Source: Scalesia atractyloides (taxonomy: Eukaryota > Streptophyta > Magnoliopsida > Asterales > Asteraceae). From it: a stretch of 64,000 nucleotides of DNA. The notes under the pieces were generated by a model, which saw only the letters and a list, made by a program, of their open reading frames with translations, searched no databases and was not told the DNA's origin. The stretch lies in assembly GCA_947069175.1 (NCBI GenBank), contig CAMTDV010000009.1, forward strand, positions 10,053,663-10,117,662, in the 5' to 3' direction. How positions within the stretch are numbered: the first letter of the stretch is position 1; the number at the start of each line of letters is the position of its first letter. The position numbers and the translations under genes were made by a program. This document shows positions 56,186-64,000 of the stretch, one piece after another.

Positions 56186-57122
56186 CTAGAAAATGTTGGT
56201 GTAATTTGAGTTTTCATCATCTCTAGAAAACTTGTTCTCAAAGAATTTCACATCTCTGGATTCTACAACTATACCTGATTCGTCATCCAACAACTGGTAA
56301 GACTTACTTTGCGGAGCATATCCAATGAATACACTCTTGTAAGCTCGTTCTCCCAGTTTGAGTGTCTTTGGATCAGGTCCGCGATAATAGGCAAGACACC
56401 CCCAAACCCTCAAATACTCTAGGTTTGGTTTTCTTCATTTCCACAACTCATATGGACTCGTAGGTATCACACGACTAGTGATCCTATTATGAACATGAAA
56501 GCGGTTAACACAGCTTCCCCCACATATTACTAGGTAGACTCGATTGATTTAACATACAGTTAGCCATCTCTACCAAGGTTCGGTTCTTCCTCTCAGCCAA
56601 ACCATTTTGTTAGGGAGTATATGGTGCAGTTCTCTCATGTATGATGCCTTCCTCTTCGCAGAATACATCAAATTTTCGGTTAAAGTATTCTCCGCCTCTG
56701 TCCGAGTGAAGAATTCTAATGCGTTTCTCCTTTTGTTTTTCAACCTCAGCCTTATATATTTTAAATGCCTCAAAAGCTTCGTCTTTTGAATGCAATAAAT
56801 AAACATATAAGTATCGGCTGAAGTCATCACAGAAAGTGATAAAGTATCTCTTACCCCCACGAGTAAGGACTCCATTCAGTTCACAAATATCTGAATGAAT
56901 TAGTTCTAGTAGTGATGTATTACGTTTATGGACACTTGGAAAAGGTTTCTTTGTGAATTTTGATTTCACACAAGTTTCGCATTTTTCAAAGTCTTTATCT
57001 TTTAATTTCAATAAACCTTTAGTTTGGATTTTCTCAATGTTTTTAATATTTGTATGAGCTAAACGTTTATGCCATAAAGAAATTGAACAAGCGATATAAT
57101 CAGAAGACATAATTTCATTCAA
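56186..57122 (-). pseudogene. Copia integrase
   Basis: Zinc-binding HKRLAHTN...CETCVKSKF (57080-56950), then the catalytic core with IHSDICEL, FITFCDDFSRYLYVY, ILHSDRGGEYF and, after a TAA at about 56610, QNGLAERKNRT. Farther on (56413-56186) is RVWGCLAYYRGPDPKT, the usual region after the core. At least three lesions. Confidence 0.9.
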
Positions 57123-57711
57123 ATCAAAACCAATTGCATTACATTGATAAAAACTATCACTACCACTATCACCACTATCACTATCACTTTCATTCCCAAA
57201 CCCAAAACGCCACCTTCATCCGAGTCTTCTTCTTCATCAATTCCATCTTCAGCTAGGTCAAGGCGATACATTCCACCCGTGTTCTTTGCTTGACCCACAT
57301 AGATGTCATTTAGAGAAAACTTCACACGGAGATTCTTGAGAACCAGCTTGTACCCATTTTGATCAAACTTATCAGCAGAAACAAGACCCTTGGTGATATC
57401 AGGAACATGCAACACGTCCTGAAGGGTAACCGTTTGACCATCTTTAAAGTTTAGTCGCACTGTGCCTTTACCACGAACTTCCACTCGATGTCCATCAGCA
57501 CATACCACCACTGTTCCTTGAGGAACAGGACCATAAGTAAGAAATGAGCCACGATTCCCACAACATGAACAGTTGCTCCAGAATCCAAAAACCATCCTCT
57601 ACATGCCATAACGCGTGTATATTGAGAAAGCATGTTAACATCTCCAAGACCCACATTAGCCACTAGATTGGTGATTTTCTCAATATCAACAGCACTTGTA
57701 GAACCAACCAT
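57119..57711 (-). pseudogene. Copia protease region
   Basis: CRGWFLDSGATVHV near 57595 holds the DSGA active site of the pol aspartic protease. KGTVRLNFKDGQTVTLQDVL and LHVPDITKGLVSADKF follow in another frame, as usual upstream of integrase. A short Asp/Glu-rich, repeat-like stretch follows before 57119. Confidence 0.85.
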
Positions 57712-58575
57712 AGATCAGATTTCCTTTGAGAGCACTCTCGTGCATAATGCCCGGTTTCTCCACAAACATGACATTTACCCGATCTCTTTGGTTGATGGTT
57801 GGTCGTTTGATGTGACTTTTTGAATTCCTTTTTCTTTGGTGCTGTAAACTTTCTATTCTTTGATGCCCCTTTTCCCTTTTGACCAGATCCTCCAACAATA
57901 TGATTCACACTCGATCCGACTTTACCTCTTTTGTCCCTGTTGCGTGTTTCTTCCTCAATTCGAAGGTGCTTCAACAGTTCATCCAAAGAGTAGTCCTCAG
58001 ACTTGTGCATCATTCTCTTTGAGAAATCTTTCCAAGTAGGAGGAAGTTTTGCTATAATGACCCCTACTTGAAAAATTTCTGGCAGCGGAATAGAAAGCGC
58101 GGTCAGTTTGTTAACAAGAACTTGGAGTTCATGTACTTGCTCCAAGATTGACTTGTCATCAACCATTTGAAAGTCTAAGTACTTGGAAATAAGGTATTTG
58201 TTAGTACCTTCTTCATGAGTCTTGTACTTATCTTCCAAAGCTTTCCACAATTCTCTAGCACTTGTTACCGGCGCGTATAAGTCATAGAGACGATCCGAAA
58301 GAGAATTCTTGATGTGGCCAAGGCAAAGATCTTCAGCTTCCTTACGGACAAGTCTTTGCTTAGCTAAATCTTGATTCGGGACCTTTCCAGCCTCAAGAGG
58401 AGGGTCATCAGGGATTGGGGCAAGCTTGGATCAAGGATATAGTAAGTTTCAGCACAACGAGCATGAACTTAACCTTGTCCGCCCAACGGGTATAGTTCTG
58501 GCCATCGAATCTGTCCAACTTGACAAACTCTTGATTCATGAATCTCAGATTAGCTGTTGGTAATTCACCGTCCAT
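57663..58575 (-). pseudogene. Copia gag with CCHC zinc knuckle
   Basis: Start ATG 58575 (MDGELPTANLRFMNQEFVKL). A missing base near 58440 shifts the frame early; the rest is open from 58250 (MWKALEDKYKTHEEGTNKYL) to CHVCGETGHYARECSQRK near 57760. Gag packages the element RNA. Confidence 0.88.
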
Positions 58576-58601
58576 TATTTCTGTTGATTAAACACAAAAA
58601 C

Positions 58602-58617
58602 TAAAATCCTTTAAGAT
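58602..58617 (-). promoter_or_regulatory. Atypical primer-site region of the copia element
   Basis: The minus strand directly after the 5' LTR reads AT then CTTAAAGGATTTTA (58615-58602), not TGG-something as for a tRNA 3' end. The 14 nt are the exact reverse complement of plus 58602-58615, and the same words occur in plus orientation in both LTRs (58761-58774 and 53322-53335). The element RNA can therefore pair its leader with its own LTR. Confidence 0.55.
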
Positions 58618-59373
58618 TGTTGAAAACAATTTAATCAAATAGAAAATTAATTATTTTATTATTAATTACCGAGTTATTGGCCAAACCAGTTTATTCCAAC
58701 TTGAACAAACTGATTGAAGAAAGGTAGAAGGAGACTGTCCCGTTATCGGACGAATTTGTCCTTAAAGGATTTTACGCGCTCGTATTGCTGTGAGCTGCAG
58801 CGTAAACTCCTAGGATTTAATGCAGAACTGATCTGGTATTCCAACAGCAATGGAAACCAGAGAACCCAGAAGCTGGAGAAGAAACAGAAGCACAGAGATG
58901 ATAGGCTGCGAAAATTGTGTTTTGAATGGGTAGCAGAAGGCCTTTATTTATAGGTTGGGATTTCAACAGAGAATGAGAAAAACAGGGAATGAGATAAACA
59001 TTATCAACTAATTCGAATATAAACTCCTAGAGATATCCATATCAAATTCGAATTCCTAGACTAATCCCATACGAATTCGAACCGGTGGAGATAACCCCCA
59101 TTGTTTCGAATTCATCTCTATCCCAATCTTAACTCAGCTCTATCTCAATCCACAGATCTAACACACCTGAACCGGACCCTAGCTAAAAATAAAAGCTCCT
59201 CAGCTCACGTGCGCCCATTCGCGAGCTCACGGCTCAGCTCGGCGCGTGTGAGCTTGACCAACTTCTCAATCCATTTAACACTTTGGAGGCCCATAAAGGG
59301 GTAATCCCTTATAAGGCACTCAACTTTCACCTTCCCACCAATGTGGTATGGAGGAAACATAATATTTCCAACA
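58618..59373 (-). repeat. Copia 5' LTR
   Basis: A 756-bp copy of 53105-53999 with deletions. TATA box on minus: CTATAAATAAAG near 58955-58944. The sequence complementary to the primer-site region (58761-58774) lies about 145 nt from the LTR 3' end, inside the transcribed part. Confidence 0.92.
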
Positions 59374-59624
59374 TCTTGTTATTCCCTTTTTCATTCACCA
59401 ATGTCACCGCTCACCGAAACCGAGTTTTTAAGTATGCATCCATCTCTAGGCATCCTGAATCGTTGGATGTGGGCAGGGCGTGAACCAATGAGTAGTGGTA
59501 ATAGCTTATATATATTTATAAAGCATTTGTCTGTCAAGATGTGAAATGCGAATAACTTTGAATTAAGTATATATCCTTTACCAGAGATTCAAAAGAAGTT
59601 GTTTCACATAGTTGAAATAAGCCA
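59374..59624 (+). promoter_or_regulatory. Upstream region of the host exon
   Basis: About 250 bp between the copia element and the ATG at 59625. TATATATTTATAAAGC at 59508-59523 would serve as a TATA box about 100 bp before the ATG. The copia insertion has cut off anything farther upstream. Confidence 0.4.
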
Positions 59625-60000
59625 ATGGAAATGGCTGGTTCAACACTTGATGTTTCTGCACGAACACAAGACTTGAAATTTATGCAGGCATCGAATGTTA
59701 ACGTCTCCAACTTCGTTTCAGTGAAACTTTCTGGTCCCATCAACTATAAGATCTGGAAGGCTCAGATGCTTTGCATCATAATGAGTCAGGTGTTGCTTCA
59801 CATCATTGATGCTGAATATCCTTTTCCAGTGGATAAGGGTGTCCACATGATTGCACAATATGACCAGCTTGTCAAAGGTTGGATTTTCGGTTCCTTGAAT
59901 GAAAAAGTGCTCAAGGATTTAGTAGACTTGGGTACGGCACAAGAGGTATGGATGAATCTAGAATCCTTCTTCAATCCACCAATAAGCGATACAAAAGAAG
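59625..60000 (+). CDS. First exon of a host-like gene with a gag-like (UBN2) N-terminal domain
   Basis: ATG 59625 begins MEMAGSTLDVSARTQDLK, followed by SVKLSGPINYKIWKAQMLC, LLHIIDAEYPF and VKGWIFGSLNEKVLKDLVDL, then LESFFNPPISDTKE. The reading is intact for 125 codons and ends at GAAG/GTATGT, a good splice donor (60001). Similar gag-like N-termini occur, as I recall, on plant ankyrin-repeat (ACD6/PGG-type) proteins. No later exon is recognisable in the window, so the gene is truncated or has a long intron full of repeats. It could also be a plain copia gag fragment. Confidence 0.5.
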
Positions 60001-60023
60001 GTATGTAACTCAACTTTTGGGAG

Positions 60024-60425
60024 TAGGGGTGTAAACGAGCCAGGCCGAGCCCGACTAGGCTCTAGCTCGGCTCGCGAGTAAACCAAAAGCTTGCGCTCGG
60101 CTCAACTCAACTCGAGCTATTTTGAGAACAACCTCAAATGAGCTAAAAGCTCGCCTCAAGCTCGCTTAGACGAGCCAAAGCTCAGCTCGAGCTCGGCTCA
60201 CCAATGTTCACCAATGTTATCATCTTTATTATTGTATTATATATAAAAAACTAAAACTTTGTTTGGGCTAGTTTAGGCTCGTGAACCTAAACGAGCTTTG
60301 TATTTCAGACTCGAGCTCGATAACTAAACGAGCTATATTTCAGGCTCGAGCTTGGGCTTGGGCTTGGGCTTGTTAAGGCTCGTCTCGTTTGAGCTTTTAA
60401 TCGAGCTGATAACAAGTTGCTCTCG
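60024..60425. mobile_element. hAT-like non-autonomous element, right end decayed
   Basis: Begins TAGGGGTGTAAACGAGCC, a start common in plant hAT-type non-autonomous elements. It is packed with GAGCTCG, GCTCGGCTC and CGAGCT words on both strands, ending near TTTAATCGAGCTGATAAC. A matched opposite end is not seen. It lies 23 bp inside the presumed first intron. Confidence 0.5.
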
Positions 60426-60736
60426 AGTCACTCGCTGGGACTAGGAAGAATGAGACGAGATGATATGTGAAAGAAGTTAAAAGTCCTATTGAATTTCGAA
60501 CACAGCAATTAAATAGGCATTGACATAAACAGCTTCCAAAAACAAGCTTCTACAACACTTTGTATCTTCCTTGGCCCGTGAATTCTCGACCGATCTTGGG
60601 TTTTTACAACACCTTTTAGTCATTGAGGTTAAACTTAACCATGATGGTTTGTTTAACAAGTCTTATGCGCAGTTGACATCTTAATTCTTACTAATATTTA
60701 AAATTGTAAACCTTTCACCACGCCAACAAACACTAA

Positions 60737-61067
60737 GGCTGTGGGATATGGGGCGTGGGTTTGGGGTGGGTTGGTGGGAAACGCCCATGTGACCATCCCG
60801 GGTGGGCTTGGGTTTGGGCATGGCCTTTGGGCGGAGGTTTCAGTCCGGGCTTTGGGCACTCTACCCATCTGAGCTGGCGGGTGGACATTGTGCACCTACC
60901 CTATGGTTGTCCATTACTTAAAAAAAAAGAAAAAATAAAAGGAACTTGGCCAAGCACGCCTCAAACCCAAGCCCCACCATACCTCAATTTTTTAGGTCTT
61001 ACCAGTGGAGCCCATCCAGTCACATGTCAACCCATGTCCCAAACCCCCACCCACCATACCCACAGTC
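60737..61067. mobile_element. Harbinger/Tourist-type MITE
   Basis: 331 bp with inverted ends GGCTGTGGGATATGG and the inverse of GACTGTGGGTATGG, rich in GGGTTTGGG/CCCAAACCC. Flanked by TAA on both sides (60734-60736 and 61068-61070). The TAA duplication and GGSTGTGGG-like ends fit PIF/Harbinger MITEs. No coding capacity. Confidence 0.72.
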
Positions 61068-61079
61068 TAATATAAGCAA

Positions 61080-61215
61080 GTGCTTAGTAGGTAACTTGCT
61101 TCCAGATGGCACATTGTACCGTAGTTTAGTCAGGGTGCTACAGTACTTGACATTAACCCTACTAGACAACGTATGTCTGTTTATGGACGCACCTCGTGAG
61201 CGTCATTCCCCCTAA
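61080..61215 (+). pseudogene. Copia RT/RNase H fragment
   Basis: The plus strand reads KCLVGNLLPDGTLYRSLVRV, LQYLTLTLLDN, CLFMDAPRERHS, the conserved copia stretch before RNase H, with an internal deletion after the LLDN part. About 45 codons remain. Confidence 0.6.
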
Positions 61216-61699
61216 GGATTCACATAGGCTCATGGCACTGTATAGATCTCATCAATTAATCAAATACATCTTGGTTAAGTAATGTATTTATACTAATCAT
61301 CCAACTTGGTGAACAATTAATTTACCCTAATTCTCACTTAGGGCCGCAACCCCCTTAGAGAACTCGGGATGTCCCGATCCTTTGGGCCTAATCAATTGCC
61401 GCCAACAATTAAGTCTTCTGACTCTTCAATAATTATTACAAGATGACCCCATTTTAGAGGAAGACTTCGTAGAACTTTATCATTCACCGTTAGATCTTAG
61501 ACTTTAAAGCTATAAGCTCATTTATTGTTGGAAATCTTAATTACCCGAGACTGGAAATATGAAACAAGTTCTTGATCTTTCATCTGTAACGTTTTAGTCT
61601 CATCAGAAACGTTGTAACTTGACCCACATAAACTTCAAGTCACCATGATACTCCATTTGGAACAAGGTCCAAGTGCGGTGTGTTGTGGATGCCGTTGCG
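61216..61699. other. Non-coding sequence between copia fragments
   Basis: I see no gene or paired transposon ends in about 480 bp. It may be untranslated or LTR-derived sequence of a decayed copia element. Confidence 0.35.
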
Positions 61700-61930
61700 A
61701 TCCTAGAAAACACACTATCATGAACAACTTTCTAAATTAGCACCATTTCGTTGGCATCCTTCTTCATGTTCTTTCTCTTTTTTGCTTTGTTTGTATCGTT
61801 TGCATCCACTATTTCATTGTGATCCCAAGTCTAGAGACTGGAGCAAAGTCTTCACACGAACGCTCCAAATTTTATAGCCTTCCCTTTGAGAAGGAAATGA
61901 AACACTGGTCATGGTAGTAATGTTTTATAG
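61700..61930 (-). pseudogene. Copia gag N-terminal fragment
   Basis: The minus strand reads MTSVSFPSQREGYKIWSVRV then KTLLQSLDLGSQ and a stop, the start of a copia gag (a Y-x-I/N-W-S-x-R/K core). A short Lys/Glu-rich piece follows. It lies upstream-to-downstream with the PBS and LTR at 61985-62166, so it belongs to the same decayed element. Confidence 0.55.
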
Positions 61931-61984
61931 CTAGCTAAAAAATATAAAATAATAAATTACGAGAGATCACTTATCGTGCAGCGT

Positions 61985-62166
61985 GGCTTTGATACCAAAT
62001 GTTGGTAATTCATATATTAAGAAAGAAGAGATATTGACTGAGAGTAGGAGAGAATGAGAGGAGATGATATGTGAAAGCTAGTAAGCCCTATTGAATACCG
62101 AACCAAACCTTTAAATAATAGACATTGACAAACAACTTACTCTAAGCTAACAACCGGAACTATATT
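61985..62166 (-). repeat. Copia PBS and LTR remnant
   Basis: The minus strand has TGGTATCAAAGCC (61997-61985) next to an LTR end starting at 62000 on plus (TGTTGGTAATTC). A diverged copy of part of this LTR (AGATGATATGTGAAAG and downstream) also lies at 60446-60550, so 60446-62166 may be the two ends of one decayed element. The outer limit is unclear. Confidence 0.5.
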
Positions 62167-62167
62167 T

Positions 62168-63724
62168 TCTTTTTAAAGGCAACGCAAACTTTATTACCCA
62201 AACAGGGACCGTAGCAAGAAGCTACCGATCCGATTACACATACAAAAGAAAAACTAAACATAAAGAGAACTAACAACACTTTTCCTATTACATTTGAATG
62301 TTAAAACTTCGCCATTCGCTCCAAGAAATCTCTTTGAATTTGGACCGGTTCACAACGCAGTCATATGCCAGCTCTTTTATTTCTTCAACTACCTTATACT
62401 CATTCATGCACCCACCTTCGAATCTTTTTTTGTTCCTTATTTTCCAGATGCTCCACAACGCTAACCCAAACACAGCATGAATAATTCTCTTCCTACTTAA
62501 CGACGCCTCTATTCCATGTACACTTAGCAACAATTCTTCGATAGACTCGTATGGTTGACCTGGTGGAATTTTCATCCAGTACTGCAGCTGCTGCCAAATT
62601 ACAGCAACACACCTGCAATTCAGCAAGGTATGATCTGCAGACTCGACAACATAGTTACAGAACGTGCAGTTCCTGTTTGGTACTGAAATACCCCTCGCCT
62701 CCAACGCTGCTACAGTAGGAATCCGACCCGCGGCTGCCCTCCAAACAAACATATTAGCTTTTTGTGTGGCGATCTTGTTCCAATAAAACGAGCTTCCTTC
62801 TGAATTAACATCTGTGTTTCCTGATAACTCCCCTCTTACTGTTTTGACTGTGTACCCGGGACCTGGTACATCTTTCCACGACCATCTATCACCGGTCTCC
62901 CTTAGAACCTGTTGTAATAGAATTGCATTAAGCTGGTTCATCTCCGCCTGGTTCCCTTATCCATACCCAATCCCACAATAATCCCCCATTTATTTTTTTG
63001 TAACATCTTTCTATTAGTATCCTTTTCTCTGCAGCCAGTTGATATAATAACGGGAACTGATCTCGTAACGCGCCCCCAACGATCCATTTATCGCACCAGA
63101 ACATGGTTTTATCCCCAATACCGACTTTACTATTTAAACTATCATACACGTTTACGCCAAACTTAGCACATTCTTTATCCCTACCCATGATCTCTTTCCA
63201 TACTCCCGAGTTTGCTTTCTTAAACGGAAACGGAGCAACCCTCCTCGAGTTATGATGTAGCGCTTTTATCACTTTTACCCACAGTGTCTCCGGTTCCATT
63301 TTCATCCTCCACCACCACTTTACTAGTAATGCCAAGTTCAACTCCTTGATTCCTCCTACACCTAATCCGCCTTTTTTTTCGAAGCCACGATCTTCTCCCA
63401 CTTGACCCATCTTAGTTTTTTATTCCCACCGCACCCGCCCCATAAGAACTTCCTTCTAATACCCTCCAACGTTTTTATAACCGCAACAGGTGCCTTATAC
63501 AAAGATAAATAGTAATTAGGCAAACTACCAAGTACCGATTTTACTAAAGTTAGTCTCCCGGCGAATGAGAGGAGTTTCGCTTTCCATGATGCCAATCTTT
63601 TGTTAAATGTGTCTATAACTTCTTTCCAATTAGCTACTCGATTCATATTAGCACCCACCTTTAGGCCTAGGTAACCGAACGGTAAGCTCCCCACCTTACA
63701 CTTTAGCGTATTTGCCATATAAAT
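62168..63724 (-). pseudogene. LINE (non-LTR retrotransposon) 3' part: RT end and zinc-binding domain
   Basis: Minus-strand pieces: LPFGYLGLKVGANMNRVANW and LASWKAKLLSFAGRLTLVKS (63660-63520), GVGGIKELNLALLVKWWWRM, VGIGDKTMFWCDKWIVGG, then FYWNKIATQKANMFVWRAAA, GISVPNRNCTFCNYVVESAD (zinc-binding RT C-terminus) and a stop at 62288. Frame changes lie near 63400 and 62935. A 120-bp 3'UTR ends in GCCTTTAAAAAGAAAATATAG-like A-rich sequence at about 62161-62180. The 5' part is cut by an LTR at 63725. Confidence 0.88.
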
Positions 63725-64000
63725 TGTCACACCCCGACCCGCAGCGGAAAAGGTGATCGGGGCATGATTGGGTTATCATCAAAGCTCATGACATTTATTA
63801 TAATGTTTCATATTTATTATTTCAATTTAAAAGAGATCATACAATCATATCAAACAAATACAACATGTTCTATTCATCCTTCTAAACTTCATTATTTTTC
63901 TTCTAAGGCAATTTCCTATGTTTTCCTTGCTTCATCCTGTTCACCTGTATCATATGTAAAAATGGTTTTTGGATCAACAAAAAGTTAGCGAGTGAACCTT
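63725..64000 (-). repeat. 3' end of another A/B-family LTR
   Basis: Starts TGTCACACCCCGACCCGC, the inverse of the A/B LTR end, and matches element A LTR sequence to the window edge (for example the inverse of 39236-39300). The insertion splits the LINE. Shows that the A/B family is present in additional copies. Confidence 0.88.

Larger units (their letters stand above)
53105..59373 (-). mobile_element. Complete Ty1/copia element, coding capacity broken
   Basis: LTRs at 53105-53999 and 58618-59373 start TGTTGAAAAC and end ATTTCCAACA. They are flanked by the duplication TCTTG (53100-53104 and 59374-59378). On the minus strand the order is gag, protease, integrase, reverse transcriptase, RNase H, the copia order. 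The polypurine tract GGTGGGGGAT adjoins the 3' LTR (plus 54000-54009). Several nonsense codons and frameshifts make it non-autonomous now. Confidence 0.95.

Overview
The window is nuclear DNA of a flowering plant, almost certainly a eudicot and probably a daisy-family (Asteraceae) genome. The family is an inference from overall repeat style and was not tested. Evidence for a plant: a DYW-type pentatricopeptide (PPR) gene, a berberine-bridge-enzyme-like relic, and Athila, chromovirus-like, copia, LINE, Helitron, MULE, hAT-like and Harbinger-type repeats. Only three pieces look like ordinary host genes: the BBE-like pseudogene (19094-20701), a PPR-DYW gene with two single-base frameshifts (41661-44028), and one 5' exon (59625-60000). 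Nearly everything else is transposable elements, many nested.

Layout. 1-15366: an Athila-like Ty3/gypsy element on the minus strand, with its 5' LTR at 13544-15366 and its left end off the window. Its pol centre (3451-9780) is about 6.3 kb of homopolymer-stretched, unreadable sequence that looks like an assembly fault. 15607-18421: a non-autonomous Helitron carrying a TATA and E2F-like promoter. 19094-20701: BBE-like pseudogene. 20981-39845: a three-level nest. A small MULE (9-bp target duplication GTAGGTAAA) holds LTR element A (21368-39507, duplication TGCAA), which holds LTR element B (24842-34382, duplication TCTTC). A and B are related elements with tRNA-Met-type primer sites and a gag, but no pol (TR-GAG type). 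41661-44357: PPR gene followed by a 28-bp minisatellite. 44585-52067: copia and gypsy relics, an unrecognised protein-coding relic, and a 2.4-kb gypsy LTR full of palindromes. 53105-59373: a complete but mutated copia element on the minus strand. 59374-64000: a host exon, hAT-like and Harbinger MITE sequences, copia scraps, a LINE 3' part, and the end of a further A-type LTR.

The most interesting signal is the RNA-level architecture of elements A and B. Each LTR carries four tandem tRNA-like modules downstream of its TATA box, so in the transcribed leader. Each also has a tRNA-like sequence on the opposite strand in U3, a W-box cluster and hairpin-forming U5 repeats. Past gag there are two more families of repeated hairpins. 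In three of these hairpin families the stems change on both sides so that pairing is kept, which is the signature of selected RNA structure. For an element that encodes only Gag, this would fit a structured RNA mobilised in trans by a pol-bearing partner; that role is inference. A second unusual signal is in the copia element: the primer-site position is not tRNA-like but is a 14-nt exact complement of a sequence inside its own LTR, as if reverse transcription were self-primed.

Many coding relics (Athila gag and pol, the PPR gene, copia gag) are broken by single-base indels. Together with the corrupted block, this raises the possibility that part of the apparent decay is consensus error, so pseudogene calls here should be read with that in mind.
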